Below are positions 46,277 to 55,692 of a DNA stretch of 64,000 nucleotides, one piece after another. The DNA is taken from assembly GCF_037974265.1 (NCBI RefSeq), contig NZ_CP150233.1, forward strand, positions 5,456,001 through 5,520,000. The letters are read 5' to 3'. The DNA comes from Paenibacillus sp. FSL R5-0623. Lineage in GTDB: Bacteria; Bacillota; Bacilli; Paenibacillales; Paenibacillaceae. The position numbers and the translations under genes are program-made. Position 1 is the stretch's first letter. The number at the start of each line of letters is the position of its first letter. The notes under the pieces were generated by a model, which saw nothing but the letters and a program-made list of their open reading frames with translations, searched no databases and was not told the origin of the DNA.

Positions 46277-47575
46277 ATGAATCCACTGGCTGAACAGTTG
46301 AACGAAAGTATTCAGACAGGCAGCAGTCACGTCTACTCCATGCTGTCACAGCTTGGCAAAGAAATTTATTTTCCTAAAGAGGGGATTTTGAGTCAATCTG
46401 CTGAAGCAGCAAGCTTGGCCAAGACCCATAATGCCACGATTGGTATCGCCCTGGAGGGTGGTGTGCCGATGCATCTTCAGGTTATTCAAGAGAAGCTGTC
46501 TGCATTCCAACCAAAGGATCTGTATCCTTACGCTCCACCTGCAGGCAAACCTGAATTGCGGACCGTTTGGAGAGACAAGATGCTGAAGGAAACGCCTTCT
46601 CTGGAAGGCAAAACGTTTGGCAATCCGATTGTAACCAATGCATTAACCCATGGACTAAGTATCGTAGCCGACCTGTTCGCCGATGAAGGGGACGCTGTCA
46701 TATATCCGGATAAAAACTGGGAAAATTACGAGCTGACCTTCGGAATTCGCCGTCATGGCCAGTTGGTTCATTATCCCCTGTTCGATGATCAGTTGAACTT
46801 CAACAGTGATGGTCTGCTTCAGGCTTTGCTTGATCAAAAGGACAAAGGTAAAGCGATCGTTCTGCTCAACTTCCCGAATAACCCTACAGGTTATACGCCT
46901 GGAGCCGAAGAAGCAGATTCAATTGTGAACACGATTCGTCAGGCAGCTGAAGCCGGCGTTAACGTGGTTGCTGTAACAGATGATGCGTACTTTGGACTGT
47001 TCTTCGAAGATTCCATTCATGAATCCCTGTTTGGCAAACTTGCCAACATACATCCACGTGTGTTGACTGTAAAAGTGGATGGTGCAACCAAGGAAGAGTT
47101 TGTATGGGGCTTCCGCGTTGGTTTCATTACGTATGCTCATGAAGATGCAGCCGTTCTGCATGCATTGGAACAAAAAACACTTGGTATTATCCGGGCAACG
47201 ATCTCCAGTGGCCCGCATCCTTCCCAGACTTTTGTACTGGATGCGCTCAAAGCACCGGAGTTTGAAGCACAGAAACAGGAGAAGTTCGAGATTATGAAAG
47301 GCCGCGCCAATAAGGTAAAAGCCATTCTCGATAGCGGCAAGTATCGAGATGCATGGGACTATTATCCGTTCAACTCCGGTTACTTCATGTGCCTGAAGCT
47401 GAAAGAAGTTGGCGCTGAAGAACTTCGAAGCCATTTGCTGCACCAATATGGTGTGGGTACAATCGCGCTGGGTGAATCGGATCTTCGAATCGCCTTCTCC
47501 TGTATTGAAGAATCCGGATTGGAAGATCTGTATGAAACCATCTATCGTGGAGTTCAGGATCTGCGGACGAGTTAG
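46277..47575 (+). CDS. PLP-dependent aminotransferase, class I/II
   Basis: A 432-residue fold-type I aminotransferase: YPYAPPAGKPELR near the N-terminus, LLNFPNNPTGYTPG (the NNPTG substrate motif), TDDAYFGL and a lysine in KVDGATKEEFVWGFRVGF as the PLP-binding residue. The ATG at 46277 is preferred; an ATG three codons earlier lies on the ribosome site. Followed by a terminator. It may respond to the nearby MocR gene but is not divergent with it. Amino acid specificity unknown. Confidence 0.85.
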   Translation: MNPLAEQLNESIQTGSSHVYSMLSQLGKEIYFPKEGILSQSAEAASLAKTHNATIGIALEGGVPMHLQVIQEKLSAFQPKDLYPYAPPAGKPELRTVWRDKMLKETPSLEGKTFGNPIVTNALTHGLSIVADLFADEGDAVIYPDKNWENYELTFGIRRHGQLVHYPLFDDQLNFNSDGLLQALLDQKDKGKAIVLLNFPNNPTGYTPGAEEADSIVNTIRQAAEAGVNVVAVTDDAYFGLFFEDSIHESLFGKLANIHPRVLTVKVDGATKEEFVWGFRVGFITYAHEDAAVLHALEQKTLGIIRATISSGPHPSQTFVLDALKAPEFEAQKQEKFEIMKGRANKVKAILDSGKYRDAWDYYPFNSGYFMCLKLKEVGAEELRSHLLHQYGVGTIALGESDLRIAFSCIEESGLEDLYETIYRGVQDLRTS

Positions 47576-47604
47576 TTAAAACAGATCTGAACCCTAAATG
47601 ATAT

Positions 47605-47676
47605 AAGAACCCTCTGTATGCCGGGACGACGTTACATGTCTCCGAATATATAGAGGGTTCTTTTGGTTCTTTTTGT
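47605..47676 (+). terminator. Terminator after the aminotransferase gene
   Basis: AAGAACCCTCT (47605-47615) pairs with AGAGGGTTCTT (47652-47662), followed by TTTGG and TTCTTTTT. Confidence 0.75.
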
Positions 47677-47837
47677 GTTTTACAACTCGCCAGATATCAC
47701 TGCTACACCCGGACAGCTGCCCAAAAGCTCGAAATTCTGGCTTTACCGGGCATCGGCCCAATCAGCCTACCCCCACGGCACATAATATACGATGTACGCA
47801 AGGGCGTGCCAAACAACCACTTGAAAGGGGAATGACC

Positions 47838-47966
47838 ATGTCTGGAGTTGAAGATACAAGAGGCGGTTATGGATGCGGCGGTTACGGCGGAGGATTTACA
47901 AACACAGGTGCCATTCTCGTTCTATTCATCTTGCTCGTGATTATCACTAAATCGTTCCTCTGTTAG
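47838..47966 (+). CDS. YjcZ-family small sporulation protein
   Basis: A 42-residue peptide: MSGVEDTRGGYGCGGYGG, then a hydrophobic helix GAILVLFILLVIITKSFLC. This Gly/Tyr head and single membrane helix is the YjcZ pattern of spore-forming Bacilli. AAAGGGG lies seven bases before the ATG at 47838; the ATG two codons earlier is too close. Followed by a strong terminator. Its function is unknown. Confidence 0.85.
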   Translation: MSGVEDTRGGYGCGGYGGGFTNTGAILVLFILLVIITKSFLC

Positions 47967-48013
47967 TACCAATACACACTTGCGCGAGAACCAAGTGATC
48001 TGATTGCAGCAGT

Positions 48014-48058
48014 AAGAAGGGTATTCCGGGACACAGCCCGGAATACCCTTCTTTGTTG
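48014..48058 (+). terminator. Terminator after the YjcZ gene
   Basis: AAGAAGGGTATTCCGGG (48014-48030) with its perfect complement (48037-48053), then TTGTT. It may also stop the convergent ecsB transcript. Confidence 0.8.
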
Positions 48059-48131
48059 GTTGAAGAATAACCACCGTCCACCTCGAACCACCATCTTGGC
48101 TGGCGAGAGGTAGGAAGGTACGGTCTCTTGT

Positions 48132-49349
48132 TTACTCGTCTTCTTCTTCCTTCAACCACTTGTTACCTTGCGAACGCCGCATGATTACAATGACCAGTAT
48201 GCCCAATACGAGCGCCACTCCGGTGATGCTTAGTCCGCTCACTCCGGCAACTAGCATAGGCAGCCACATGAGCAATGCAGCCAGTGCATGTAGATGGAAT
48301 ATGAATCCCAACACCTGAGAACGACGACTCTCGCCCGAGATTGGATAGATCATAATCCAGAACGATTCACTATGACTGCGACGCAGCGCACCAAGCTGTA
48401 CACCTGCAAGCAACAGGAAGAACAGATACACCCCGACACCAAAGTAGCTGCCTGCTGTCCACCAGGATAGTAACATGCCCAGTACAACTAGGCGTAACAC
48501 GATTGAGAACACTTCGGTTCGAACAAACGTTTTGGTGATCAAGTAACGGTAAGCTTTCCCTGCATTCCAGGGAAGACCACTCCCCAATTTGCTAAGCCAG
48601 CGACGCGAACTTACTTTCTGTCCGGATGAAGGTACATCCACAAACCAGCCAAGCGTCCGCATAACCCTGCCAGCCTGACCCTGCTCTACCTGAATCAGTC
48701 GTTCCCACGCTACCCGATGTTTCACCGGTATACGCAGGGCGACGATGTAGACCACAGCCAGCAACAGCAGGAACCAGACGCTGCGCTGCGGTGGTTGCCA
48801 TAACCAGGCGCCAACCGCCAGCACTGCCAGAGCCCATCGCAAGAGACGATATCCTCTTGCTGCCCCAACCTGAACCATTCTTAGCTCTTGCCATGCTCCA
48901 TAACTGGACAACCCTTTCCACAGCAGCAGGAACACGATGAACCAGCCAAATGATCGTGCATCCAGATCTGCTCTGACATAGAGCGGCCACAGTGTAACAA
49001 ACACAAGCAGCAAGCCCAGAGTTTTATAGATGATGCCCCGGGCAAAGCTATTCTTCAAATATTCCTGCATCCGGTATTCCTGTGGTCGCAGGAATACAAT
49101 ATCTGCCGGAAGCAGATATGTACGATAACTGCTAAACAGCACTAGCGGTGCCAGCAGCAGCAATGCAATCCAGCGAATCGGAAATTCCGCCGGAATGTTC
49201 TGGACAAATGATGTATACCAGGCGGAGAACGCAATGACGAGAAATAAAAAGACCATAGCTACACCGCTCTGGATCACATAACCCAGATAAGGAAGAATTC
49301 CGTTCCAGAATCCTGTGCGTCTTTGCTTCCATAGCAGCTTGAGATCCAT
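48132..49349 (-). CDS. ecsB: ABC transporter permease EcsB
   Basis: A 405-residue multi-span membrane protein. The start MDLKLLWKQRRTGFWNGILPYLGYV and long hydrophobic stretches match EcsB. With EcsA it forms a transporter implicated in secretion, sporulation and competence in B. subtilis, through a link to membrane proteolysis. The ATG at 49349 follows AGGG; two earlier codons from a TTG are possible. Directly after ecsA. Confidence 0.85.
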   Translation of the reverse strand: MDLKLLWKQRRTGFWNGILPYLGYVIQSGVAMVFLFLVIAFSAWYTSFVQNIPAEFPIRWIALLLLAPLVLFSSYRTYLLPADIVFLRPQEYRMQEYLKNSFARGIIYKTLGLLLVFVTLWPLYVRADLDARSFGWFIVFLLLWKGLSSYGAWQELRMVQVGAARGYRLLRWALAVLAVGAWLWQPPQRSVWFLLLLAVVYIVALRIPVKHRVAWERLIQVEQGQAGRVMRTLGWFVDVPSSGQKVSSRRWLSKLGSGLPWNAGKAYRYLITKTFVRTEVFSIVLRLVVLGMLLSWWTAGSYFGVGVYLFFLLLAGVQLGALRRSHSESFWIMIYPISGESRRSQVLGFIFHLHALAALLMWLPMLVAGVSGLSITGVALVLGILVIVIMRRSQGNKWLKEEEDE

Positions 49350-49351
49350 GC

Positions 49352-50104
49352 TCAATCCCTGCCTTGTACGAGGGAATAGAACATGTGCTCCAGCGTGGCA
49401 TCCGATTCCCCGAATTGGGAGCGCAGTTCATTCAGCGTCCCTTGAGCGATGACTTGCCCACGGTGCAGAACGATAAAACGGTCACAGTAATTTTCAATCG
49501 TGGACAGAATGTGTGAACTGAGCAGGATGGATGATCCCGAAGCTTTCATCTCCAGCATAAAATCAAGCAAAGAACGAATACCCAGCGGGTCCAACCCCAG
49601 GAAGGGCTCATCAATGATGTACAGTGGTGGTCCTGCCACAAAAGCACACATGATCATGACCTTTTGTCTCATCCCCTTGGACAGGTGAGTCGACAGACTT
49701 GTACTTTTCTCATTCATACGGAACAGTTCCAGCAGTTTCTCCGTACGTTGTTTGAAATCAGCCTCCGACACATTGTACGCTCTTGCCGTAAACTCCAAGT
49801 GCTCCATCACCGTCATCTCATCATACAGTTCGGGTGATTCCGGCACAAATGCCATAGCCGATTGGTAGATCTGCGCATCCTCGTCCCGTTTCTTGCCCAT
49901 CACTCGCACTTCGCCCTGTTGAGGTGTCATCAAGCCGAGGATGTGTTTCATGGTTGTGCTTTTGCCAGCACCGTTTAAGCCGATTAGTCCGACCATCTCT
50001 CCACGTCCAACTTCCAGGTCGATGCCGTGAAGGACCGGCCGTTTGGCACTATAACCTCCGCTTAACCCGCTGATTTGCAGAACAGGCGATTGAACGTTTT
50101 CCAT
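49352..50104 (-). CDS. ecsA: ABC transporter ATPase EcsA
   Basis: A 250-residue ABC ATPase with Walker A GLNGAGKS (42-49), the Q-loop in MAFVPESPELYDEM, signature LSKGM and Walker B IIDEP. The ESPELYDEMTV segment is typical of EcsA. It is transcribed with ecsB; the gap is two bases. The helicase gene ends only 27 bases upstream, so the three may form one unit. Confidence 0.88.
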   Translation of the reverse strand: MENVQSPVLQISGLSGGYSAKRPVLHGIDLEVGRGEMVGLIGLNGAGKSTTMKHILGLMTPQQGEVRVMGKKRDEDAQIYQSAMAFVPESPELYDEMTVMEHLEFTARAYNVSEADFKQRTEKLLELFRMNEKSTSLSTHLSKGMRQKVMIMCAFVAGPPLYIIDEPFLGLDPLGIRSLLDFMLEMKASGSSILLSSHILSTIENYCDRFIVLHRGQVIAQGTLNELRSQFGESDATLEHMFYSLVQGRD

Positions 50105-50131
50105 CTATCCCTGCACCCCTTTCGTCAGATT

Positions 50132-51505
50132 CTATTCTTCGGAGCGTGGCGTTTTATCTTTACTCCACTTGGGTGCTCCTTTGTTTTTACGATCCTGGTC
50201 GCGCTCCGTGCGGCCTGTATTACCCGTTGGTTTGTTACCTACCGGACGCGAATTGGAGATTGTAGCTCTGGTTCCCCCATTACGATTGCCCTGCCCTGGT
50301 TTGCGATCTCTGGATTGTCCTGGTTTTCTGGAGAACGAATGTCCCTCAGGCCGCGTGTCCGGACGCGGGTCAGCTTCCAGTACTTTACCGCCAAAGAGTA
50401 CACGTTCTGACAGTTCGATTCCGAGTTCGCGTGCGAATTTACGCATAATAAAGATCTGTGTTTCATCCACAATGGACAAAACGATACCCGAGCGTCCCAT
50501 CCGGCCTGTACGACCTGCACGGTGAACATAGTGCTCCGAGTCAAAGGCAGGGTCATAGTTAATGACCATTGGCAAGCCTTCGATATCCAGTCCTCTGGCA
50601 GCAACTTCGCTGGCAATTAGCAACTGAAGTTTGCCATTACGGAAGGCAGACAATACGTTACTGCGGGTCACCTTGTCAGCATCTCCATACAGCGCAGCAG
50701 CGGACAAGCCCAGATGATTCATTTTTGCTTCAACTTCACCAATATCCTCAGTTGCATTCACAAATACGATTGCCCGATCCGGATTGTACTGTCTGACCAG
50801 ACGACGCAGCATGTCAATTTTGTTCCGGTTTTCTTCTACAAAATAATAATGCTCAAGGCCCGCAGCCGTAGCTCGATCCGGTTCAATTCCGATCTGCACA
50901 GGCTCTTTCATCTCACGCTTTGCGAGTCCAGCTGTATGCTCATCAATGGTTGCTGACAGGAAAATCAGCTGACGGTCCCGCAATGCGCTCTTGAGTACAA
51001 AATTCACGTCACTTACGCCGCCAAGTTGGAACACTTGGTCCGCTTCATCGATAACAATCGTAGAGACGTTGTGCATTTTCAGTTTTTTGAGTGTAATCAA
51101 TTCCTTCAGTCGTCCCGGTGTACCCACAACCAATTGTGGATGCTCACGCAGCTTCTCGATCTGACGTTTAGCCGCTGCGCCTCCAATTAGACCCAATACG
51201 CCAATCTTACGTTCTTCCGCATAACGCTGCGCTTCACGTACAATTTGCATCGCCAGCTCTTGCGTAGGTGCAATAATGAGTTTCTGCGTACCTTTGATAT
51301 CCATTTTGATGGATTGTAACAGTGGCAGCAGATATGCCAGCGTTTTTCCTGTTCCCGTCTGGGATTTGGATACGACATCTCGGCCTTCCAAAATAACCGG
51401 GATCGTCTGAGCCTGTACAGGTGAAGGTTCGTTAATGCCATGTTTCGCCAAAACGGCCTCCAGATCCTGTTCCACGCCAATTGAAGCAAATGTTTGATTC
51501 GTCAT
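50132..51505 (-). CDS. DEAD-box RNA helicase
   Basis: A 457-residue helicase: Q-motif region FASIGVEQDLEAVLA, motif I SQTGTGKT (48-55), DEAD (153-156), SAT (184-186), and HRAGRTGRMGR in the second RecA domain. The C-terminal 85 residues are basic and rich in G, N, R, T and S, suited to RNA binding. It acts in RNA unwinding or ribosome assembly; CshA-like or YfmL-like identity was not settled. Start at 51505 chosen by AAGGATGG upstream; nine more codons are possible. Confidence 0.87.
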   Translation of the reverse strand: MTNQTFASIGVEQDLEAVLAKHGINEPSPVQAQTIPVILEGRDVVSKSQTGTGKTLAYLLPLLQSIKMDIKGTQKLIIAPTQELAMQIVREAQRYAEERKIGVLGLIGGAAAKRQIEKLREHPQLVVGTPGRLKELITLKKLKMHNVSTIVIDEADQVFQLGGVSDVNFVLKSALRDRQLIFLSATIDEHTAGLAKREMKEPVQIGIEPDRATAAGLEHYYFVEENRNKIDMLRRLVRQYNPDRAIVFVNATEDIGEVEAKMNHLGLSAAALYGDADKVTRSNVLSAFRNGKLQLLIASEVAARGLDIEGLPMVINYDPAFDSEHYVHRAGRTGRMGRSGIVLSIVDETQIFIMRKFARELGIELSERVLFGGKVLEADPRPDTRPEGHSFSRKPGQSRDRKPGQGNRNGGTRATISNSRPVGNKPTGNTGRTERDQDRKNKGAPKWSKDKTPRSEE

Positions 51506-51652
51506 GTATGTCCATCCTTTTAATTTATTCATTTTGATGCTAGCCTTGCTTGTACGGATATAAAACCGAAGCCTGTCATCACATTACCTTTCATTATATG
51601 CGAAAAAAGCCCGTGTACCAAATCTTATTCCAGAATTGTATGTATACACGCC

Positions 51653-51684
51653 AAAAAAAAGAAAAGCCCCTCGGCGGAGCCTTT
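51653..51684 (-). terminator. Terminator after the SDR gene
   Basis: On the minus strand AAAGGCTCC pairs with GGGGCTTTT (two wobble pairs) and is followed by a long T-run (51653-51665). Confidence 0.78.
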
Positions 51685-51717
51685 CTTTCATTCCGTATAT
51701 GATGCCTCGTATCACAT

Positions 51718-52491
51718 TTACTTCTGATTCATTACACCGTGCGACAATCGATCTGCAAGACGAGGAAATAGCTGGTACAACCATATGCCAGCAGAAGCAA
51801 GTTTTGGCAGATTCACTTCTTCCTTGCGCTTTTTCATCGCCCGAATCATATGACCCGCAACGTCTTCCGGTTTCAACATCATCCAGCGTACATTATTCAC
51901 ATAATTGCCAGAAGGGTCAGCCCGATGGAAAAATGGTGTATCAATCGGACCCGGATTAATCGTTGTCACCAGGATGCCAGTCTTGCGAAGCTCCTGACGC
52001 AGCGCATTACTAAATCCGAGTACAGCATGTTTCGTAGCTGTATAGGCAGCGGATTTGGCTGTACCGATTTTGCCAGCCATGGAGGCCACGTTCACAATCT
52101 GACCTTTGCCACGTTCCAGCATTTGTGGAAGCACTGCTTTGGTGCAGCGGACAATGCCCATGTAATTAACGTCCATCATCTCATCGAATTCCTGTACAGA
52201 CATCTCTGTCATCGCTGCGAATTTCCCGTAACCTGCATTGTTTAGCAAAATGTCGATTCGTCCGTATTTATGCAATATCGCATCCACAGCTACCTGAACC
52301 TGCTCACTATCCGTAACATCAAGTGTGAGTAATTCATGCGGCCCTTTCAGCGAGGCACCAATCTCTTCCAGCTTGTCCCGTGAACGGGCAGCCAGAATTG
52401 GGATGGCTCCTTCTTCTATCAGCATCTGCGCACACAGCGCACCGATACCACTCGATGCACCTGTGATAAACACTACCTGATCTTTCAGCAT
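51718..52491 (-). CDS. Short-chain dehydrogenase/reductase
   Basis: A 257-residue classical SDR: TGASSGIG (10-17) binds the cofactor, NNAG (84-87), and catalytic Ser137, Tyr150 and Lys154 (YTATK) are in place. Substrate unknown; the relatives include YqjQ. GGGAGG lies nine bases before the ATG. It stands alone between the helicase and cheX. Confidence 0.85.
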   Translation of the reverse strand: MLKDQVVFITGASSGIGALCAQMLIEEGAIPILAARSRDKLEEIGASLKGPHELLTLDVTDSEQVQVAVDAILHKYGRIDILLNNAGYGKFAAMTEMSVQEFDEMMDVNYMGIVRCTKAVLPQMLERGKGQIVNVASMAGKIGTAKSAAYTATKHAVLGFSNALRQELRKTGILVTTINPGPIDTPFFHRADPSGNYVNNVRWMMLKPEDVAGHMIRAMKKRKEEVNLPKLASAGIWLYQLFPRLADRLSHGVMNQK

Positions 52492-52547
52492 ACCCGATGT
52501 CCTCCCGTATTGAACACATATTGCCTCTTGAGGCGTATGGTTCTATT

Positions 52548-53006
52548 CTACGAGATCATGACCTGAATATCCATCTCACCAATGCCGTCCATCAGCAAAG
52601 GAATGCTCAGTGCTTTCGTTGCACTAAATGTAGTCAGATGTTCGGACTTCATTACTTGTGGAGGTGTAATATCGACCACAACACCCTGGTTTGACAGGAT
52701 CGTGCTGGCATTACCACTGATCATATTACCCAGTTCGGAAATCGCACTTTTGCTCATTTCATCCATTTCTGTAATGACAAACCCACCCATCATCGCAGAT
52801 ACAATTTTCAATGCAACTTGTTCATTAATTCCAAATACAATGTTTCCGCTAAGTTGTCCGGTCATTCCGATCACGATCCAGACATGGTCTGCAATGTACT
52901 CTACATTTTTCACGCCAAGACTCCCGGTGGAAGGCGAAACCTGGATGAGCTGTTCAAATACGTTCCGTGCCGATTCCAGGAAAGGATTAATCACTTCCGC
53001 TTTCAC
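52548..53006 (-). CDS. cheX: Chemotaxis phosphatase CheX
   Basis: A 152-residue CheX/CheC/FliY-type protein. The phosphatase helix SAISELGNMISGN carries the E-x2-N motif that attacks CheY-phosphate; MGGFVITEMDEM is the family turn. It starts at GTG after GAGGGGG. No other chemotaxis gene is near, so it is an isolated member of the motility system. It would end CheY signalling. Confidence 0.87.
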   Translation of the reverse strand: MKAEVINPFLESARNVFEQLIQVSPSTGSLGVKNVEYIADHVWIVIGMTGQLSGNIVFGINEQVALKIVSAMMGGFVITEMDEMSKSAISELGNMISGNASTILSNQGVVVDITPPQVMKSEHLTTFSATKALSIPLLMDGIGEMDIQVMIS

Positions 53007-53462
53007 TGTCTATGTCCCCCTCGCACTGGGTTATTGGTCACACACCAAAAGTCCCATATTCATTAAATTTATTATACTTTATCACGTACAAGAATTCATT
53101 AAGAATTCGTTAAACCATGTGTACTATAATTTATCGTCATCCGTGGGGCAAATGTTTATAGCTGATTCTAGCGAATAAACAGCGCTTTTCACTTCTTTTG
53201 AAGAAAGCTTTTCGTTCATTGTGCGTGGCAAAAGGTATTTAGGACTTTATTACTGTTTCTCGCAACTGTTAAAAAAATCAAAATCTTGTGTTCGCGTTTT
53301 TTTCACAGTCTCTTGAACTACTTTTGATCCTGATAATTACCTTCATTGCTCTGCTGTCCTGAATCACCTATAATTTAAGATAACGGAACAATAACCAGTT
53401 ACGGGATTACATCACACCAAACACTACATAATCAAGATACTTTGCCTGCAAGGAGGTCACCT
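53007..53462. other. Divergent promoter region between cheX and LysR genes
   Basis: No gene seen. It holds the LysR promoter at 53346-53374 and an AT-rich stretch with TATAAT-like sequences on the minus strand before cheX; their pairing was not resolved. Confidence 0.5.
53346..53374 (+). promoter_or_regulatory. Sigma-A-type promoter of the LysR gene
   Basis: TTGCTC (53346-53351), 17-base spacer, TATAAT (53369-53374), about 90 bases before the start codon. Confidence 0.65.
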
Positions 53463-54365
53463 ATGAACATAAGCCAACTGGAGACACTAATTACCATTTC
53501 CAAAACGATGAGCTTCCGCAAAGCGGGAGAACTTCTGAACCTGACCCAGCCTGCCGTCTCGGCCCAGATCAAAAGTCTGGAGGACGAATTCAGCACCGTT
53601 CTTGTGGATCGGAACCAACCCGTTACCCTGACAGACCGTGGACAGGTATTCCTGGAGCACGCTGAACGGATGCTCGACATCGTTGATGAGTTGAAACAAA
53701 AATTGTCCGATCTCGATGAAACGCCTCAGGGACGTATCGTGTTAGGCACAACAACTTCCATTGCTATTCAGATCTTGCCAAGGGTGTTATCCTATTTCCA
53801 AGATCAATTCCCGCTGATCAAAACCAGTATCCAGTCCCTTCCTTCATCACAGATCTATACCCAGGTCGAAAATGGCCTGGTTGATATTGGTATCGGTTAT
53901 CTCACGGAGCGTAATCCCAACCTGAATACATCTGTGCTGTACTATGACACATTTGAACTCGTCGTATCTCCTTCCCATCCGCTGGCGAAGAAAAAACATG
54001 CTGCAGTGGATGTGCTCCGGAGTACACCATTGATTCTGCTGTCCCCTGATACAGTAGGACGAAGGTTTACAGAAACGATCTTCAAGAAACATAATATTGA
54101 ACCTAATATTGTAATGGAGTTGTCGAGCAGCGAAGAAGTGAAACGCATGGTCGAGATTGATCTCGGGGCAGCTGTCATCTCCAAACAATCTGTTGCGCAT
54201 GAGTTGCGTCAAGGTACATTGCGAATGATACCCTTAAGTGAGCTGGAGGTCAGTCATCCTGTTGGTGTCATCTATAAGTCCAGTCGATACCTTAACTCAG
54301 CGATGCAGCAATTCATAAGTGACCTCAAAGGTATGCCGGAAACCCAATTCATCAGTTCAGAATGA
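53463..54365 (+). CDS. LysR-family regulator
   Basis: A 300-residue LysR protein: MNISQLETLITISKTMSFRKA, then LNLTQPAVSAQIKSLEDE as the recognition part, and a substrate-binding domain from about 90. AAGGAGGT lies seven bases before the ATG at 53463. It precedes the PHP phosphatase gene on the same strand by 30 bases, suggesting joint transcription. Effector unknown. Confidence 0.85.
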   Translation: MNISQLETLITISKTMSFRKAGELLNLTQPAVSAQIKSLEDEFSTVLVDRNQPVTLTDRGQVFLEHAERMLDIVDELKQKLSDLDETPQGRIVLGTTTSIAIQILPRVLSYFQDQFPLIKTSIQSLPSSQIYTQVENGLVDIGIGYLTERNPNLNTSVLYYDTFELVVSPSHPLAKKKHAAVDVLRSTPLILLSPDTVGRRFTETIFKKHNIEPNIVMELSSSEEVKRMVEIDLGAAVISKQSVAHELRQGTLRMIPLSELEVSHPVGVIYKSSRYLNSAMQQFISDLKGMPETQFISSE

Positions 54366-54395
54366 CAATGAGCCATGAGAAAGGAAGGATTCCAT

Positions 54396-55205
54396 ATGAA
54401 ATTTGATCTTCATACACATCATTTTCGTTGTGGTCACGCAGACGGCAACATCCGCGATTATATAGAGGCAGGTATTAAGGCAGGACTTCAGGCCATCGGT
54501 ATCTCGGATCATACGCCGTACTTTGGCAGTGAGCTTGAGCAGGCATTTCCCCGGATCGCAATGGGCAAGTCGGAATTGCAGCATTATGTGGAAGAAGTCC
54601 TTGCTTTGAAAGAAGAGTACGCTGGTAAAATCGATGTGCTGCTCGGCATTGAATCCGACTACTTCCCTGCTTATGCAGAATTGTACCGTACCACACTGGG
54701 ACAGTATCCTTTTGACTATATTATTGGTTCAGTTCATCATACCGAGGATGTGAGTATCTTCAACAAAACCCGGTGGAATGGACTAAGCAATGCTCGCAAA
54801 GTTGAAGTGAAAGAGAGTTATTATACATTAATCCGGGAATCGGCTCGCAGCGGTATGTTCCAGATTCTCGGACACATTGATGCGATGAAAGGAAACTATC
54901 CACCTTTCTCCGAAATTATCGCTGATCAGGCCATTGATGAAACGTTGCAGGTCATTGCAGAATCCAACGTAGCGATCGAAATTAACACATCTGGCAAAAC
55001 CAAACTCAGCGGTGGCTGGTACCCGTCAGATGCCATTTTGGAACGCGCCCATCATTATGGGGTGAAGGTGACATTTGGATCGGACGCTCATAAACCACAG
55101 CGCGTTGCAGACGAGCTGGATGACGTTCGTACACGTCTCAAGGAGATCGGATTCACCGACTGGGTATACTTCAAGCAGAAACAGATGCAGGTTGTACCAC
55201 TGTAA
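54396..55205 (+). CDS. PHP-family histidinol-phosphatase
   Basis: A 269-residue PHP hydrolase. Metal-binding motifs HTHH (6-9), SDHTPYF (37-43), a GIESDYF segment, GSVHH, GHIDAMK and GSDAH near the end are all present. The HisJ/HisK type makes histidinol in histidine synthesis; no other his gene is near, so another phosphate ester is possible. AAGGAAGG lies before the ATG at 54396. Confidence 0.83.
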   Translation: MKFDLHTHHFRCGHADGNIRDYIEAGIKAGLQAIGISDHTPYFGSELEQAFPRIAMGKSELQHYVEEVLALKEEYAGKIDVLLGIESDYFPAYAELYRTTLGQYPFDYIIGSVHHTEDVSIFNKTRWNGLSNARKVEVKESYYTLIRESARSGMFQILGHIDAMKGNYPPFSEIIADQAIDETLQVIAESNVAIEINTSGKTKLSGGWYPSDAILERAHHYGVKVTFGSDAHKPQRVADELDDVRTRLKEIGFTDWVYFKQKQMQVVPL

Positions 55206-55224
55206 TAAATATAGGACCACATAG

Positions 55225-55266
55225 AAACCCCCACAGCGTTAACAAGCGCAGTGGGGGTTTTGGGTT
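55225..55266 (+). terminator. Terminator after the PHP phosphatase gene
   Basis: AAACCCCCAC (55225-55234) pairs with GTGGGGGTTT (55251-55260), with GCG/CGC inside, followed by TGGGTTT. Confidence 0.85.
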
Positions 55267-55289
55267 TAATTCTAAATAAAAAAATATTA

Positions 55290-55515
55290 TATAAAGTTAA
55301 ACTACATATTTACACGATAACGGAGAGGACAGAAATAACCAGAAGAAACGAAGTGTTCGCCTAAAAGCTTTCTGAAAGAAAGCTGCATCGGAAGCATACG
55401 CTATCAACGGATTTTCCCTTTTCAAAAGGGAATCAAAAAATCTGGGGATAACAGCGATCGGAAGGTTATTCTGTCATCGGAGTGGCCAGTGTAAATAATC
55501 CACAGTTAACTTATA
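55290..55515. repeat. Dispersed palindromic element, copy D (long form)
   Basis: Core 55309-55495 (187 bases) from TTTACAC to GTGTAAA, with outer flanks AAGTTAAACTA and TAATCCACAGTTAACTTAT. It has the AAGCTTTCTGAAAGAAAGCT hairpin also present in copy A and absent in B and C. The rest of the gap 55206-55692 holds terminators at both ends and no gene. Confidence 0.82.
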
Positions 55516-55519
55516 TGGG

Positions 55520-55549
55520 CAAAAAAAAATGAACCCGCTCGCGCGGGTC
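55520..55549 (-). terminator. Terminator after the GNAT gene
   Basis: ACCCGC (55533-55538) pairs with GCGGGT (55543-55548); on the minus strand it runs into nine Ts (55521-55529). It lies about 145 bases after the GNAT stop. Confidence 0.7.
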
Positions 55550-55692
55550 CCAACAGCATTATCTATTATCAAAAAGGGGGTCATGAGATAAGTTTACCCC
55601 CTGTCTGTTAGAGTTCAATTGCAGCTATATTTCAATTGTGTAACAAATGATTGAAGTTCGATTCATTCACGTTTGACTACTCTTACTCTATG